NCBI GenBank assembly: GCA_027592975.1
Contig: JAQCJS010000050.1
Span: 1-6,893 of the forward strand
DNA from: Chloroflexota bacterium
Lineage (GTDB): Bacteria > Chloroflexota > Dehalococcoidia > UBA2979
Direction: 5' to 3'
DNA length: 6,893 bases
Below are positions 1-5,777 of the stretch, piece by piece (position 1 is the stretch's first letter; each line of letters starts with the position of its first letter). A model generated the notes under the pieces. The model had not been told where the DNA came from, did not search any database, and saw nothing but the letters and a program-made list of their open reading frames with translations. The position numbers and the translations under genes are program-made.

Positions 1-1
1 G

Positions 2-91
2 GAGGCGGCCGTGGCGCTGGCGCTGGCGGTGCTGGTGTACCGGCACCGCGAGACCGTCGACCTCGATCGCATCAACCTGCTGCGCGGGTAG
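2..91 (+). CDS. nuoK: NADH-quinone oxidoreductase subunit K, C-terminal end (partial)
   Basis: Only the last 29 codons and the TAG stop are inside the window; the gene starts upstream. The visible peptide begins EAAVALALAVLVYRHR and ends in LLRG. It lines up without gaps with the last 29 residues of E. coli NuoK as I remember it (EASIGLALLL to MRG). On that alignment the first visible residue, Glu at bases 2-4, is the counterpart of E. coli Glu72, one of the two membrane glutamates needed for proton transfer in this subunit. NuoK is a small three-helix protein of the complex I membrane arm, next to the antiporter-like subunits; what is seen here is most of its last helix and the short polar tail. 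The position directly before nuoL, with one small gene between, agrees with this call. Confidence is high despite the short length. Confidence 0.93.
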   Translation, partial: EAAVALALAVLVYRHRETVDLDRINLLRG

Positions 92-97
92 GGGGAG
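91..97 (+). promoter_or_regulatory. Ribosome binding site of the small gene at 104
   Basis: GGGGGAG lies 6 bases upstream of the ATG at 104 and overlaps the last base of the nuoK stop codon. It is the clearest Shine-Dalgarno-like sequence in the nuo part of the window. It decides the start in favour of 104 over the in-frame ATG at 119, which has no comparable site. It also argues that the 62-codon frame is truly translated. Confidence 0.7.
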
Positions 98-103
98 CGG
101 ACG

Positions 104-292
104 ATGTGGGTGAAGTTCATGGAGGTCGCCGACGGCTATGCGGCCGAGACGTGGCGCGAAGTGTTCAACCAGGAGGCGCTCTCTGTGCGGATCGTCCCGC
201 CGATCGAGGTGGGTTCCATGAAGGACGCCCGGTCGATCTGGGTGCCGGACGGCAAGACGCACGTGGCGCGTGAAGTGCTGAACAAGATCTAA
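104..292 (+). CDS. Small 62-residue protein between nuoK and nuoL, possibly DUF2007-like
   Basis: I do not recognise this as any complex I subunit. It is a soluble-looking protein with no membrane segment, signal peptide or cysteines. The pattern suggests strand (2-9), helix (about 11-25), strand (27-32), loop, strand (43-48, SIWVPD) and helix (51-61). The order 'residues that vary, a helix with AAETWREVF, a short strand, then IWVPDG and a helix with AREVL' resembles the small DUF2007 domain (putative signal-transducing proteins), whose members often end in a WVP motif followed by a helix. This is a weak, by-eye match. The start at 104 is supported by GGGGGAG 6 bases upstream. It lies 12 bases after nuoK, and its TAA stop shares an A with the nuoL ATG (TAATG), so it is cotranscribed and probably translationally coupled to nuoL. 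A role in complex I assembly or regulation is inferred only from this location. Confidence 0.8.
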   Translation: MWVKFMEVADGYAAETWREVFNQEALSVRIVPPIEVGSMKDARSIWVPDGKTHVAREVLNKI

Positions 293-2232
293 TGTTCCTC
301 CCACCGATCCCCGAAGCCGCCGTCTGGGCGATTTACGCCGCACCGCTGGTCTCGTTCCTCGTGATCGTGGCCGCGCTGCGCGACCGTCCGCTGCTCGCGG
401 GCCGCTTCACGATCGGCGCGATCGGTGTCGCGTGGCTGCTGGCGATGTGGGCGCTGGACACTTCCATCGGACTGGGCGGCGAACCTGCCGACTTCCAACC
501 GCATCCGTGGATGATGCTCTTCAACCTGGAGGTTGAGTTCGGGATCCGTCTCGATGGCCTGAGCGCGGTGATGATCGTCGTCGTCACCAGTATTTCGCTG
601 CTCGTGCAGATCTATTCGACCGGGTACATGGCGGGGGATCCTGGGTACGCGCGCTTCTTCGCGTTCATGTCGCTGTTCACCATGTCGATGCTCGGGCTGG
701 TGATGGCGTCCAGCCTGTTGCAGTTGTTCATCCACTGGGAGCTGGTCGGTCTGACCTCGTACCTGCTGATCGGGTTCTGGTTCCACCGGCCGAGCGCGGC
801 AGCGGCGGCGAAGAAGGCGTTCATCGTGACGCGCTTCGGCGACTTCGGCTTCATGATCGCGGTCGTGCTGATCTGGGTGAACACTGGCACGTTCGACATC
901 GCGGAGATCAATCACCTGGCGTACGCCGGCGACATCGCCGTGCCGGTGCTGACGGGTTTCGTGCTCGGTCTGTTCGCGGGCGCGGCGGGCAAGTCCGCGC
1001 AGTTCCCGCTGCACTTCTGGCTCCCGGACGCGATGGAGGGGCCGACGCCCGTCTCCTCGATCGTCCACTCCGCGACGATGGTGGCGGCGGGCGTCTACCT
1101 GCTGCTGCGCTTTTTCGGCTCGGTGGAGGCGGCCCCGGACGGCGTCCGCACCACGATCGCGTTCGTGGGCGCGTTCACGGCGCTCTTCGCCGCGTCCATG
1201 GGCATTGTGGCGACCGACATCAAGCGCGTGCTGGCGTACTCCACCATCTCGCAGCTGGGGTACATGGTGATGGCGATCGGCCTTGGCGGGTACGTGGCGG
1301 CAATCTTCCACCTGTTCACGCACGCGTTCTTCAAGTCGCTGCTGTTTCAGGGCGCGGGATCGCTGAGCCACGCGACGAACACCTTTGAGATGCCGCTGAT
1401 GGGCGGCCTCCGCAAGCGCATGCCGATCACGTACTGGACGTTCCTCATCGGGTCGCTGTCGCTCGCCGGGATCTTCCCGCTGGCCGGCTTCTGGTCGAAG
1501 GACGAGATCCTGCTGGATGCGTACAAGTACAACACGTTCCTGTGGCTCGTCGGCACTGCGGTGGCCTTCATGACTGCGCTCTACATGTTCCGTGCGATCT
1601 TCCTCACCTTCTTCGGCGAGTACCGCGGCGGCGCGGAGCCGGAGCACGGCTCGCACGGCGGGCACGCGAGCGATCCGCACGAGTCGCCTCCGTCCATGGT
1701 CGCGCCGTTGCTGATCTTGTCCGTGGGCGCGATCTTCTTCGGCTTCTTCAACGTGGGGGGCGGCTTCGGGCACTTCGTGGAGGGCGCCCTGGCACCGGAG
1801 TTGCGGCATTTCCGCTTCCACGTCGACGGCGTGGTTCTGGCCACCTCCACGGTGGCGGCGCTCGCGGGGATCGGCGTGGCGGCCGCGCTCTACTACGCGC
1901 CGCGCCCGTCCTCTTCGGCCGTTGGGGCGAAGCTGGGGCCGCTGCCGCGCGTGGTGGAGCGCCTCTACTTCGTGAACGAGATCGCCGAGGACGGGTTCGT
2001 GCGCGGGCTGCTGCTGGGCATCGGCCGTGTGGCAGGTGCGTTCGACCGTTACGTGGTTGATGGGGTAGTGAACGGCATCGGCAGCGCCACGCGCCTGGTC
2101 GGTGCCGGGCTGCGCCAGTCGATCACCGGCCAGCTGCAGGCGTATACGTCTCTCTACGTGATCGGCGTGGTGGTCGCGCTGGGCGCGCTGCTGGTGCTGA
2201 GCGGCGGGCTGCTCGAACGGTTGGCGCCGTAA
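292..2232 (+). CDS. nuoL: NADH-quinone oxidoreductase subunit L
   Basis: This 646-residue polytopic membrane protein is the most distal antiporter-like subunit of complex I (ND5 family; E. coli NuoL is about 613 residues). The proton-path residues are all visible: Glu150 in HWELVG, Lys234 in GKSAQFPLHFWLPDA, Lys311 in TDIKRVLAYST, His340 and His344 with Lys348 in HLFTHAFFK, and Lys403-Asp404 in GFWSKDEIL. By remembered alignment these match E. coli Glu144, Lys229, Lys305, His334, His338, Lys342 and Lys399-Asp400. A His-rich loop (452-463, ending in the conserved HESP) separates two membrane segments. Residues about 555-615 form the amphipathic lateral helix (HL) that runs along NuoM and NuoN, and 621-639 is the anchoring last membrane helix. 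The length is complete. The ATG overlaps the stop of the preceding small gene (TAATG) and has no good Shine-Dalgarno, so translation is probably coupled. Confidence 0.98.
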   Translation: MFLPPIPEAAVWAIYAAPLVSFLVIVAALRDRPLLAGRFTIGAIGVAWLLAMWALDTSIGLGGEPADFQPHPWMMLFNLEVEFGIRLDGLSAVMIVVVTSISLLVQIYSTGYMAGDPGYARFFAFMSLFTMSMLGLVMASSLLQLFIHWELVGLTSYLLIGFWFHRPSAAAAAKKAFIVTRFGDFGFMIAVVLIWVNTGTFDIAEINHLAYAGDIAVPVLTGFVLGLFAGAAGKSAQFPLHFWLPDAMEGPTPVSSIVHSATMVAAGVYLLLRFFGSVEAAPDGVRTTIAFVGAFTALFAASMGIVATDIKRVLAYSTISQLGYMVMAIGLGGYVAAIFHLFTHAFFKSLLFQGAGSLSHATNTFEMPLMGGLRKRMPITYWTFLIGSLSLAGIFPLAGFWSKDEILLDAYKYNTFLWLVGTAVAFMTALYMFRAIFLTFFGEYRGGAEPEHGSHGGHASDPHESPPSMVAPLLILSVGAIFFGFFNVGGGFGHFVEGALAPELRHFRFHVDGVVLATSTVAALAGIGVAAALYYAPRPSSSAVGAKLGPLPRVVERLYFVNEIAEDGFVRGLLLGIGRVAGAFDRYVVDGVVNGIGSATRLVGAGLRQSITGQLQAYTSLYVIGVVVALGALLVLSGGLLERLAP

Positions 2233-3704
2233 TGCTGACGCTGTTCCTGCTGCTGCCGGTCACCGGCGCGCTGCTAGCGCTGTTCCTCCCGAAGGAGAAG
2301 GAGCAGGACGCGAAGTGGATCGCGCTCGCCTTCTCCGGCGCGGCCTTCGCCGTCTCGATCGTCGTGTTCGCGATGTTCGACCCCTCGGTCGAGGGCTACC
2401 AGTTCGTCAACACGTTCGAATGGATCGCCGCGAGCGATGCCGGGTTCAGCATCCGCTACGGCGTGGGCGTGGACGGGCTCTCGGCGCCGCTGGTGCTGCT
2501 GCTCGGACTGCTGTCCGTCGTCTCGGTGCTCATCTCGTGGCGCATCGATGTGAAGGCGAAGCAGTACTTCGCATGGCTGCTGATGCTGGAAACCGCCGTT
2601 GCGGGCGTCTTCCTGTCGCTGGATCTGATCCAGTTCTTCCTCTTCTGGGAGCTGGAACTGCTGCCGATGTTCATGCTGATCAGCCAGTGGGGCAGCGGCC
2701 GGCGGATCTACAGCGCCACGAAGTTCCTGATCTACACGCTCGCGGGTTCCGCCTTCATGCTCGTCGGCTTCCTCGTCCTCGCCGCCGCCGCGGGCACGTT
2801 CGACATCGCCGAACTGACCGCATCTCCGGTGACCGAGGCGGCGATCCCGCTGATGCTGGTCTTCTGGGCGATCATGCTCGCGTTCCTGGTGAAGCTGCCC
2901 ATCTTCCCCGTCCATACCTGGCTGCCGGACGCGCACACCGATGCACCGACGGCGGTCTCCGTGATGCTGGCGGGCGTGCTGCTGAAGATGGGCGGCTACG
3001 GGATCATCCGCATCGCGCTGCCGCTGCTTCCGCAGCAGGCACACGACTCGCAGTGGATCCTCGCAGCGCTCGCCGGGTTCTCCGTGCTGTGGGGTGCGCT
3101 GATCACCCTGCGCCAGACGGATCTGAAGCGGCTGGTCGCGTACTCCTCGGTCTCGCACATGGGCTACGTGCTGCTCGGCGTCTCGGCCATGGGCTCGCTG
3201 GGCCTGTCCGCCGCCGCCATGCAGATGTTCACGCACGGCACGATCACCGGCCTGCTGTTCGTGGTGGTAGGCCTGATCTACGACCGCACCCACACGCGCG
3301 AGATCTCGCAGATGTCCGGACTGATGCACCGGATGCCGCTGGTCGGCACGGTCTTCATCATCGCCGGTCTCGCCTCGCTCGGCCTGCCCGGTATGTCCGG
3401 CTTCGTCGCGGAGATGACCACGTTCCTCGGATCGCTGGAAGCGCACCCGGTGGCGACGGCGGCGGGCATCTTCGGCGTGGTGCTGTCAGCCGGCTACATC
3501 TTGTGGACGGTGCAGCGCGTGCTGCACGGCCCCGCGACGGATCGCTGGAAGGATCTGACAGACGCGACGGCCTGGTGGGAAGTCACCGCCATGGCGTCGC
3601 TGGTCATCGTCATCTTCGCCGTTGGCATCTACCCGGCGCTGCTGACCACCGTGGTCGAGGCGGGCATCGCGCCGATCGCGCAGATCCTGGAAGGCGTCTC
3701 GTGA
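2232..3704 (+). CDS. nuoM: NADH-quinone oxidoreductase subunit M
   Basis: This 490-residue membrane protein is the middle antiporter-like subunit of complex I (ND4 family; E. coli NuoM is 509 residues). Key residues seen are Glu140 in FFLFWELELLPMF, Lys221 in FLVKLPIFPVHTWLPDAH, Lys252 in AGVLLKMGGYG, His335 in MQMFTHGTITG and Glu394 in GFVAEMTTF. These correspond to E. coli Glu144, Lys234, Lys265, His348 and Glu407. The terminal acidic residue is Glu, as usual for NuoM, where NuoL and NuoN have Lys. The conserved TDLKRLVAYSSVSHMGY block is intact. The start ATG shares an A with the nuoL stop (TAATG) and lacks a strong ribosome binding site, so it probably depends on ribosomes finishing nuoL. 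The gene overlaps nuoN by 4 bases. No truncation or frameshift is seen. Confidence 0.98.
   Translation: MLTLFLLLPVTGALLALFLPKEKEQDAKWIALAFSGAAFAVSIVVFAMFDPSVEGYQFVNTFEWIAASDAGFSIRYGVGVDGLSAPLVLLLGLLSVVSVLISWRIDVKAKQYFAWLLMLETAVAGVFLSLDLIQFFLFWELELLPMFMLISQWGSGRRIYSATKFLIYTLAGSAFMLVGFLVLAAAAGTFDIAELTASPVTEAAIPLMLVFWAIMLAFLVKLPIFPVHTWLPDAHTDAPTAVSVMLAGVLLKMGGYGIIRIALPLLPQQAHDSQWILAALAGFSVLWGALITLRQTDLKRLVAYSSVSHMGYVLLGVSAMGSLGLSAAAMQMFTHGTITGLLFVVVGLIYDRTHTREISQMSGLMHRMPLVGTVFIIAGLASLGLPGMSGFVAEMTTFLGSLEAHPVATAAGIFGVVLSAGYILWTVQRVLHGPATDRWKDLTDATAWWEVTAMASLVIVIFAVGIYPALLTTVVEAGIAPIAQILEGVS
3689..3694 (+). promoter_or_regulatory. Ribosome binding site of nuoN
   Basis: GGAAGG inside the last codons of nuoM sits 6 bases before the GTG at 3701. 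It supports GTG 3701 as the nuoN start, which matters because the nuoN frame stays open far upstream through nuoM and a longer start could be chosen by mistake. Confidence 0.6.
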
Positions 3705-5170
3705 GCGCACTCGCCACCGCCCTCTACCTCGGCCCCGTCGCGCTGCTCTACATCGGTGCCGGCGTGGTGCTGATGGCGGATCTCGTTCAGGGCCGCCGGG
3801 CCGCTACGGGCGCGCTCACGCTGGTCGCGCTTGGCCTCGCGGCGGTGTGGGCGCTCGTCCAGATTGGCGCCGGTGCGCAGGGGCCCGCGCTGGGCGGGGC
3901 GATCGTCGTCGATACGTTCTCGCTCTACTTCACCTTCCTGCTGACCGCCGTCACCGCCGCGGTCGTCATCGCGACGAGCGAATGGGCCGCGCAGGTCGAG
4001 CACCGTGGCGAGTTCTACGGGCTGCTGCTCGTGTCCGTCGGTTCGATGGTGCTGCTGGTTCAGTCGAACGACCTCATCACGCTGTTCGTCGCGCTGGAGA
4101 CCACCTCGCTCGCGCAGTTCATCCTCGCTGGCATCACCCGGAATGCGCGCTCGTCCGAGGCCGGGCTGAAATACCTGCTGTCGGGCGCCGTGGCGGCCGC
4201 GGTGCTGCTGTACGGCTTCGCCTTCCTTTTCGGCATGGCGGGCACCACCTCGCTCCCCGGCATCGCCGAGTTCGTACGGAACGACGCGGAGGCGGTCCGG
4301 CTGCCGCTGATCATGGCGTTCGTCTTCGTGGCCGCGGGCATCGGGTTCAAGATGGCGGTGTTCCCGTTCCACGCCTGGGTGCCGGACGTCTACCAGGGCG
4401 CGCCCACGCCGGTCGTGTCGTTCCTCTCGGTCGCGTCGAAGGCTGCCGGGTTCGCCGTGGTGCTTCGGCTGTTCTACACCGGTCTGGGTGGTGGCGGGAC
4501 GCTGATCACGCAGGACTGGGCGATGCTGTTCGCGGTCCTGGCGGCAGCCTCCATGCTCTTCGGCAACATCGGCGCGCTGGTTCAGACGAACGTGAAGCGC
4601 ATCCTGGGCTACTCGTCCATCGCGCAGGCCGGCAACATCGCCATTGGCGTCGCGGCGGTCACGGCGGGGAGCACGGTCGGGCCGTCGGGCGTCCTCTTCT
4701 TCCTCGGCACCTACGCCGCGACTAACCTCGGCGCGTTCCTCGCCGTGAACGCCGTCTCCGCGCGTCTCGGCTCCGACGAGATCTCGAGTTACGCAGGCCT
4801 GCTCAAGCGCGCGCCGATGGCCGCGGTCGTGCTCGCGCTCTGCCTCGCGTCGCTGACCGGCCTGCCGCCGACCGCAGGCTTCATTGCGAAGGTGTACGTC
4901 TTCAACGGCGCGATCCAGACCGGTGAGTGGTGGCTGATCGCCCTGGTCGCGATCGCCGTGGTGAACACCGCGATCTCCGCCTTCTACTACCTACGCTGGG
5001 TGCGCACGATGATCCTTGACGAGCCCGAGGACGACACGCGGATCGAGATCGCGGGCGGCGCGCAGGGCGTGCTGCTGGCCGCAGCCCTGGCCGTCCTGTT
5101 CTTCGGCGTGTGGCCGGCGCCGCTCATCCTGCTCGCGCAGCAGGCGGCCGCCGCGCTGCTCCCGGCCTAG
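3701..5170 (+). CDS. nuoN: NADH-quinone oxidoreductase subunit N
   Basis: This 489-residue membrane protein is the antiporter-like subunit of complex I closest to NuoK (ND2 family; E. coli NuoN is 485 residues). Proton-path residues fall almost exactly on the E. coli numbering: Glu133 in FVALETTSL, Lys157 in GLKYLLSGA (E. coli 158), Lys217 and His224 in GFKMAVFPFHAWVPD, Lys247 in SVASKAAGF and Lys397 in AGFIAKVYVF (E. coli 395). The KR..GYSSI block has Gln309 where E. coli has His, and Asn312 where Tyr is usual. GTG 3701 is preferred as start because it overlaps the nuoM stop (GTGA), has GGAAGG 6 bases upstream, and gives family length. The reading frame happens to be open upstream across nuoM, so an automatic caller could overextend it to about 951 residues; that extension is Arg-rich and not plausible protein. 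Confidence 0.97.
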   Translation: MSALATALYLGPVALLYIGAGVVLMADLVQGRRAATGALTLVALGLAAVWALVQIGAGAQGPALGGAIVVDTFSLYFTFLLTAVTAAVVIATSEWAAQVEHRGEFYGLLLVSVGSMVLLVQSNDLITLFVALETTSLAQFILAGITRNARSSEAGLKYLLSGAVAAAVLLYGFAFLFGMAGTTSLPGIAEFVRNDAEAVRLPLIMAFVFVAAGIGFKMAVFPFHAWVPDVYQGAPTPVVSFLSVASKAAGFAVVLRLFYTGLGGGGTLITQDWAMLFAVLAAASMLFGNIGALVQTNVKRILGYSSIAQAGNIAIGVAAVTAGSTVGPSGVLFFLGTYAATNLGAFLAVNAVSARLGSDEISSYAGLLKRAPMAAVVLALCLASLTGLPPTAGFIAKVYVFNGAIQTGEWWLIALVAIAVVNTAISAFYYLRWVRTMILDEPEDDTRIEIAGGAQGVLLAAALAVLFFGVWPAPLILLAQQAAAALLPA

Positions 5171-5174
5171 CCGC

Positions 5175-5672
5175 ATGACCTCCCCTGACGCCGAACGCTG
5201 GGACGTGGCCGTCGCGGTCTCGGACGCCTTCCTTGATGAGGTGGACGGGGATCGCATCGCGGCGCTCCTCGCGCGGCTGCTCGAAGGCGAAGGCATCGAG
5301 GACGGTGCGGGGCTGACGATCGAGATCGCGGACGATGAGCTGCTCACGGATCTGAACCGCGAGCATCGCGGGGTGGATGGGCCGACCGACGTGCTCTCCT
5401 TCGCCGCCGAGGAGGGCGAGGCCTTCCCCGGCGCGCCCGACCAGCCGCGCTACCTCGGCGACATCGCTGTGTCGGTGGAGACGGTGCGCCGCAACGCCGC
5501 CGAGGCCGGGCTGACGACGGAGCAGGAGATCGATCACGTCCTGGTACACGGCGTCCTGCACCTGCTGGGCTGGGATCACGAGACGGACGAGGACGAGGCG
5601 GCCATGCGTGCGCGCGAGGAGTCCTACCTTGGCCCCGCGATCCACGCCGCCGGCGCCCGCCACGACGACTGA
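5175..5672 (+). CDS. ybeY: Endoribonuclease YbeY (16S rRNA maturation)
   Basis: This is a 165-residue cytoplasmic metalloprotein of the YbeY/UPF0054 family (E. coli 155 residues). The family's zinc signature HGxLHLxGxDH is intact at 125-135 (HGVLHLLGWDH), giving ligands His125, His129 and His135. The other conserved block, RGVDGPTDVLSF at 65-76, supplies Arg65, the counterpart of E. coli Arg59. YLGDIAVS at 93-100 is also typical. Family members are single-strand-specific RNases that help mature the 16S rRNA 3' end and take part in ribosome quality control. The ATG at 5175 lies 4 bases after the nuoN stop with no visible Shine-Dalgarno, which suggests readthrough translation coupling. Longer in-frame starts at 5016 or later would overlap nuoN and add Arg/Ser-rich sequence unlike the family. 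YbeY is more often found beside phoH, dgkA or era, so linkage to nuo is unusual in my experience. The C-terminal tail (about 153-165) is poorly conserved. Confidence 0.96.
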   Translation: MTSPDAERWDVAVAVSDAFLDEVDGDRIAALLARLLEGEGIEDGAGLTIEIADDELLTDLNREHRGVDGPTDVLSFAAEEGEAFPGAPDQPRYLGDIAVSVETVRRNAAEAGLTTEQEIDHVLVHGVLHLLGWDHETDEDEAAMRAREESYLGPAIHAAGARHDD

Positions 5673-5683
5673 TCGCCGCCGAT

Positions 5684-5711
5684 CGGGGCACGCCTCGCGT
5701 GCCTGACCCCG
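5684..5711 (+). terminator. Hairpin after ybeY, possible weak terminator
   Basis: GGCACGC (5687-5693) pairs perfectly with GCGTGCC (5697-5703) around a CTC loop, a 7-bp GC-rich stem. An alternative fold pairs CGGGG (5684-5688) with CCCCG (5707-5711) outside a shorter CACGC/GCGTG stem. The hairpin starts 14 bases after the ybeY stop, the right place for an end-of-operon signal. There is no T-tract after it, so it is not a textbook intrinsic terminator and may instead protect the 3' end of the nuo-ybeY message. Confidence 0.35.
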
Positions 5712-5731
5712 GCACCGCCGGTTGATACACT
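5703..5731 (+). promoter_or_regulatory. Candidate sigma70-type promoter for dnaX
   Basis: CTGACC (5703-5708; TGAC matches the -35 consensus) and TACACT (5726-5731; 4 of 6 matches to the -10 consensus) are separated by exactly 17 bases. A TG one base before the -10 (5723-5724) makes an extended -10 element. Transcription would start near A5738, about 40 bases before dnaX. The spacer contains a small inverted repeat, CCGGC (5709-5713) and GCCGG (5717-5721). The AT-richer patch at 5722-5731 stands out in this GC-rich gap. This is prediction from sequence only. Confidence 0.5.
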
Positions 5732-5737
5732 GACCGG

Positions 5738-5777
5738 ACGAGGCGCGCGGACTCCCCTCTGAGCGCCCGGGGGTGTG
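5738..5777 (+). promoter_or_regulatory. dnaX leader with ribosome binding site and possible secondary structure
   Basis: The run GGGGG at 5769-5773 is the only Shine-Dalgarno-like sequence before dnaX; with the next two bases (GGGGGTG) it can pair along seven positions with the 16S tail if one G-U pair is allowed. It lies 4 bases before TTG 5778 but only 1 base before GTG 5775, which favours TTG. Upstream, GGCGC (5742-5746) can pair with GCGCC (5763-5767), and the loop contains TCCCC (5753-5757), which is complementary to the GGGGG. The leader could therefore hide its own ribosome binding site. In such GC-rich DNA short complementarities also arise by chance. Confidence 0.4.

Noticed and set aside
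1645..1680. His-rich loop of NuoL as a metal-binding peculiarity
   Set aside because: His-rich loops ending in HESP between these helices are common in bacterial NuoL and do not need a special explanation.
289..1821. Long antisense open frame (510 codons) opposite nuoL
   Set aside because: Its translation is almost entirely Arg, His, Glu, Gln and Asp with no recognisable fold, the expected result of reading GC-rich membrane-protein codons backwards. It lies wholly within nuoL apart from its last codon.
2274..3446. Antisense open frame (390 codons) opposite nuoM
   Set aside because: It has the same low-complexity Arg/Asp/His/Gln composition and no motif; it is a shadow of nuoM.
2315..3700. 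Upstream extension of the nuoN frame through nuoM, suggesting a fusion or frameshift product
   Set aside because: The extension is Arg-rich junk in the wrong frame of nuoM. nuoM is intact, and nuoN has a proper GTG start with a ribosome binding site at 3701.
5016..5174. N-terminally extended ybeY starting inside nuoN
   Set aside because: The extra 53 residues are Arg/Ser-rich and overlap the conserved nuoN end; ATG 5175 gives family length.
5679..5686. Perfect palindrome CCGATCGG just after the ybeY stop
   Set aside because: An 8-bp GC-rich palindrome is expected by chance at this composition, and no second copy was noticed at another boundary.
5673..5777. Small SRP RNA gene (ffs/scr) upstream of dnaX, as found in some Gram-positive bacteria
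   Set aside because: The conserved GGAAGGAAGCAGCC-like apical motif is absent, and the gap is too short for the RNA plus a promoter.
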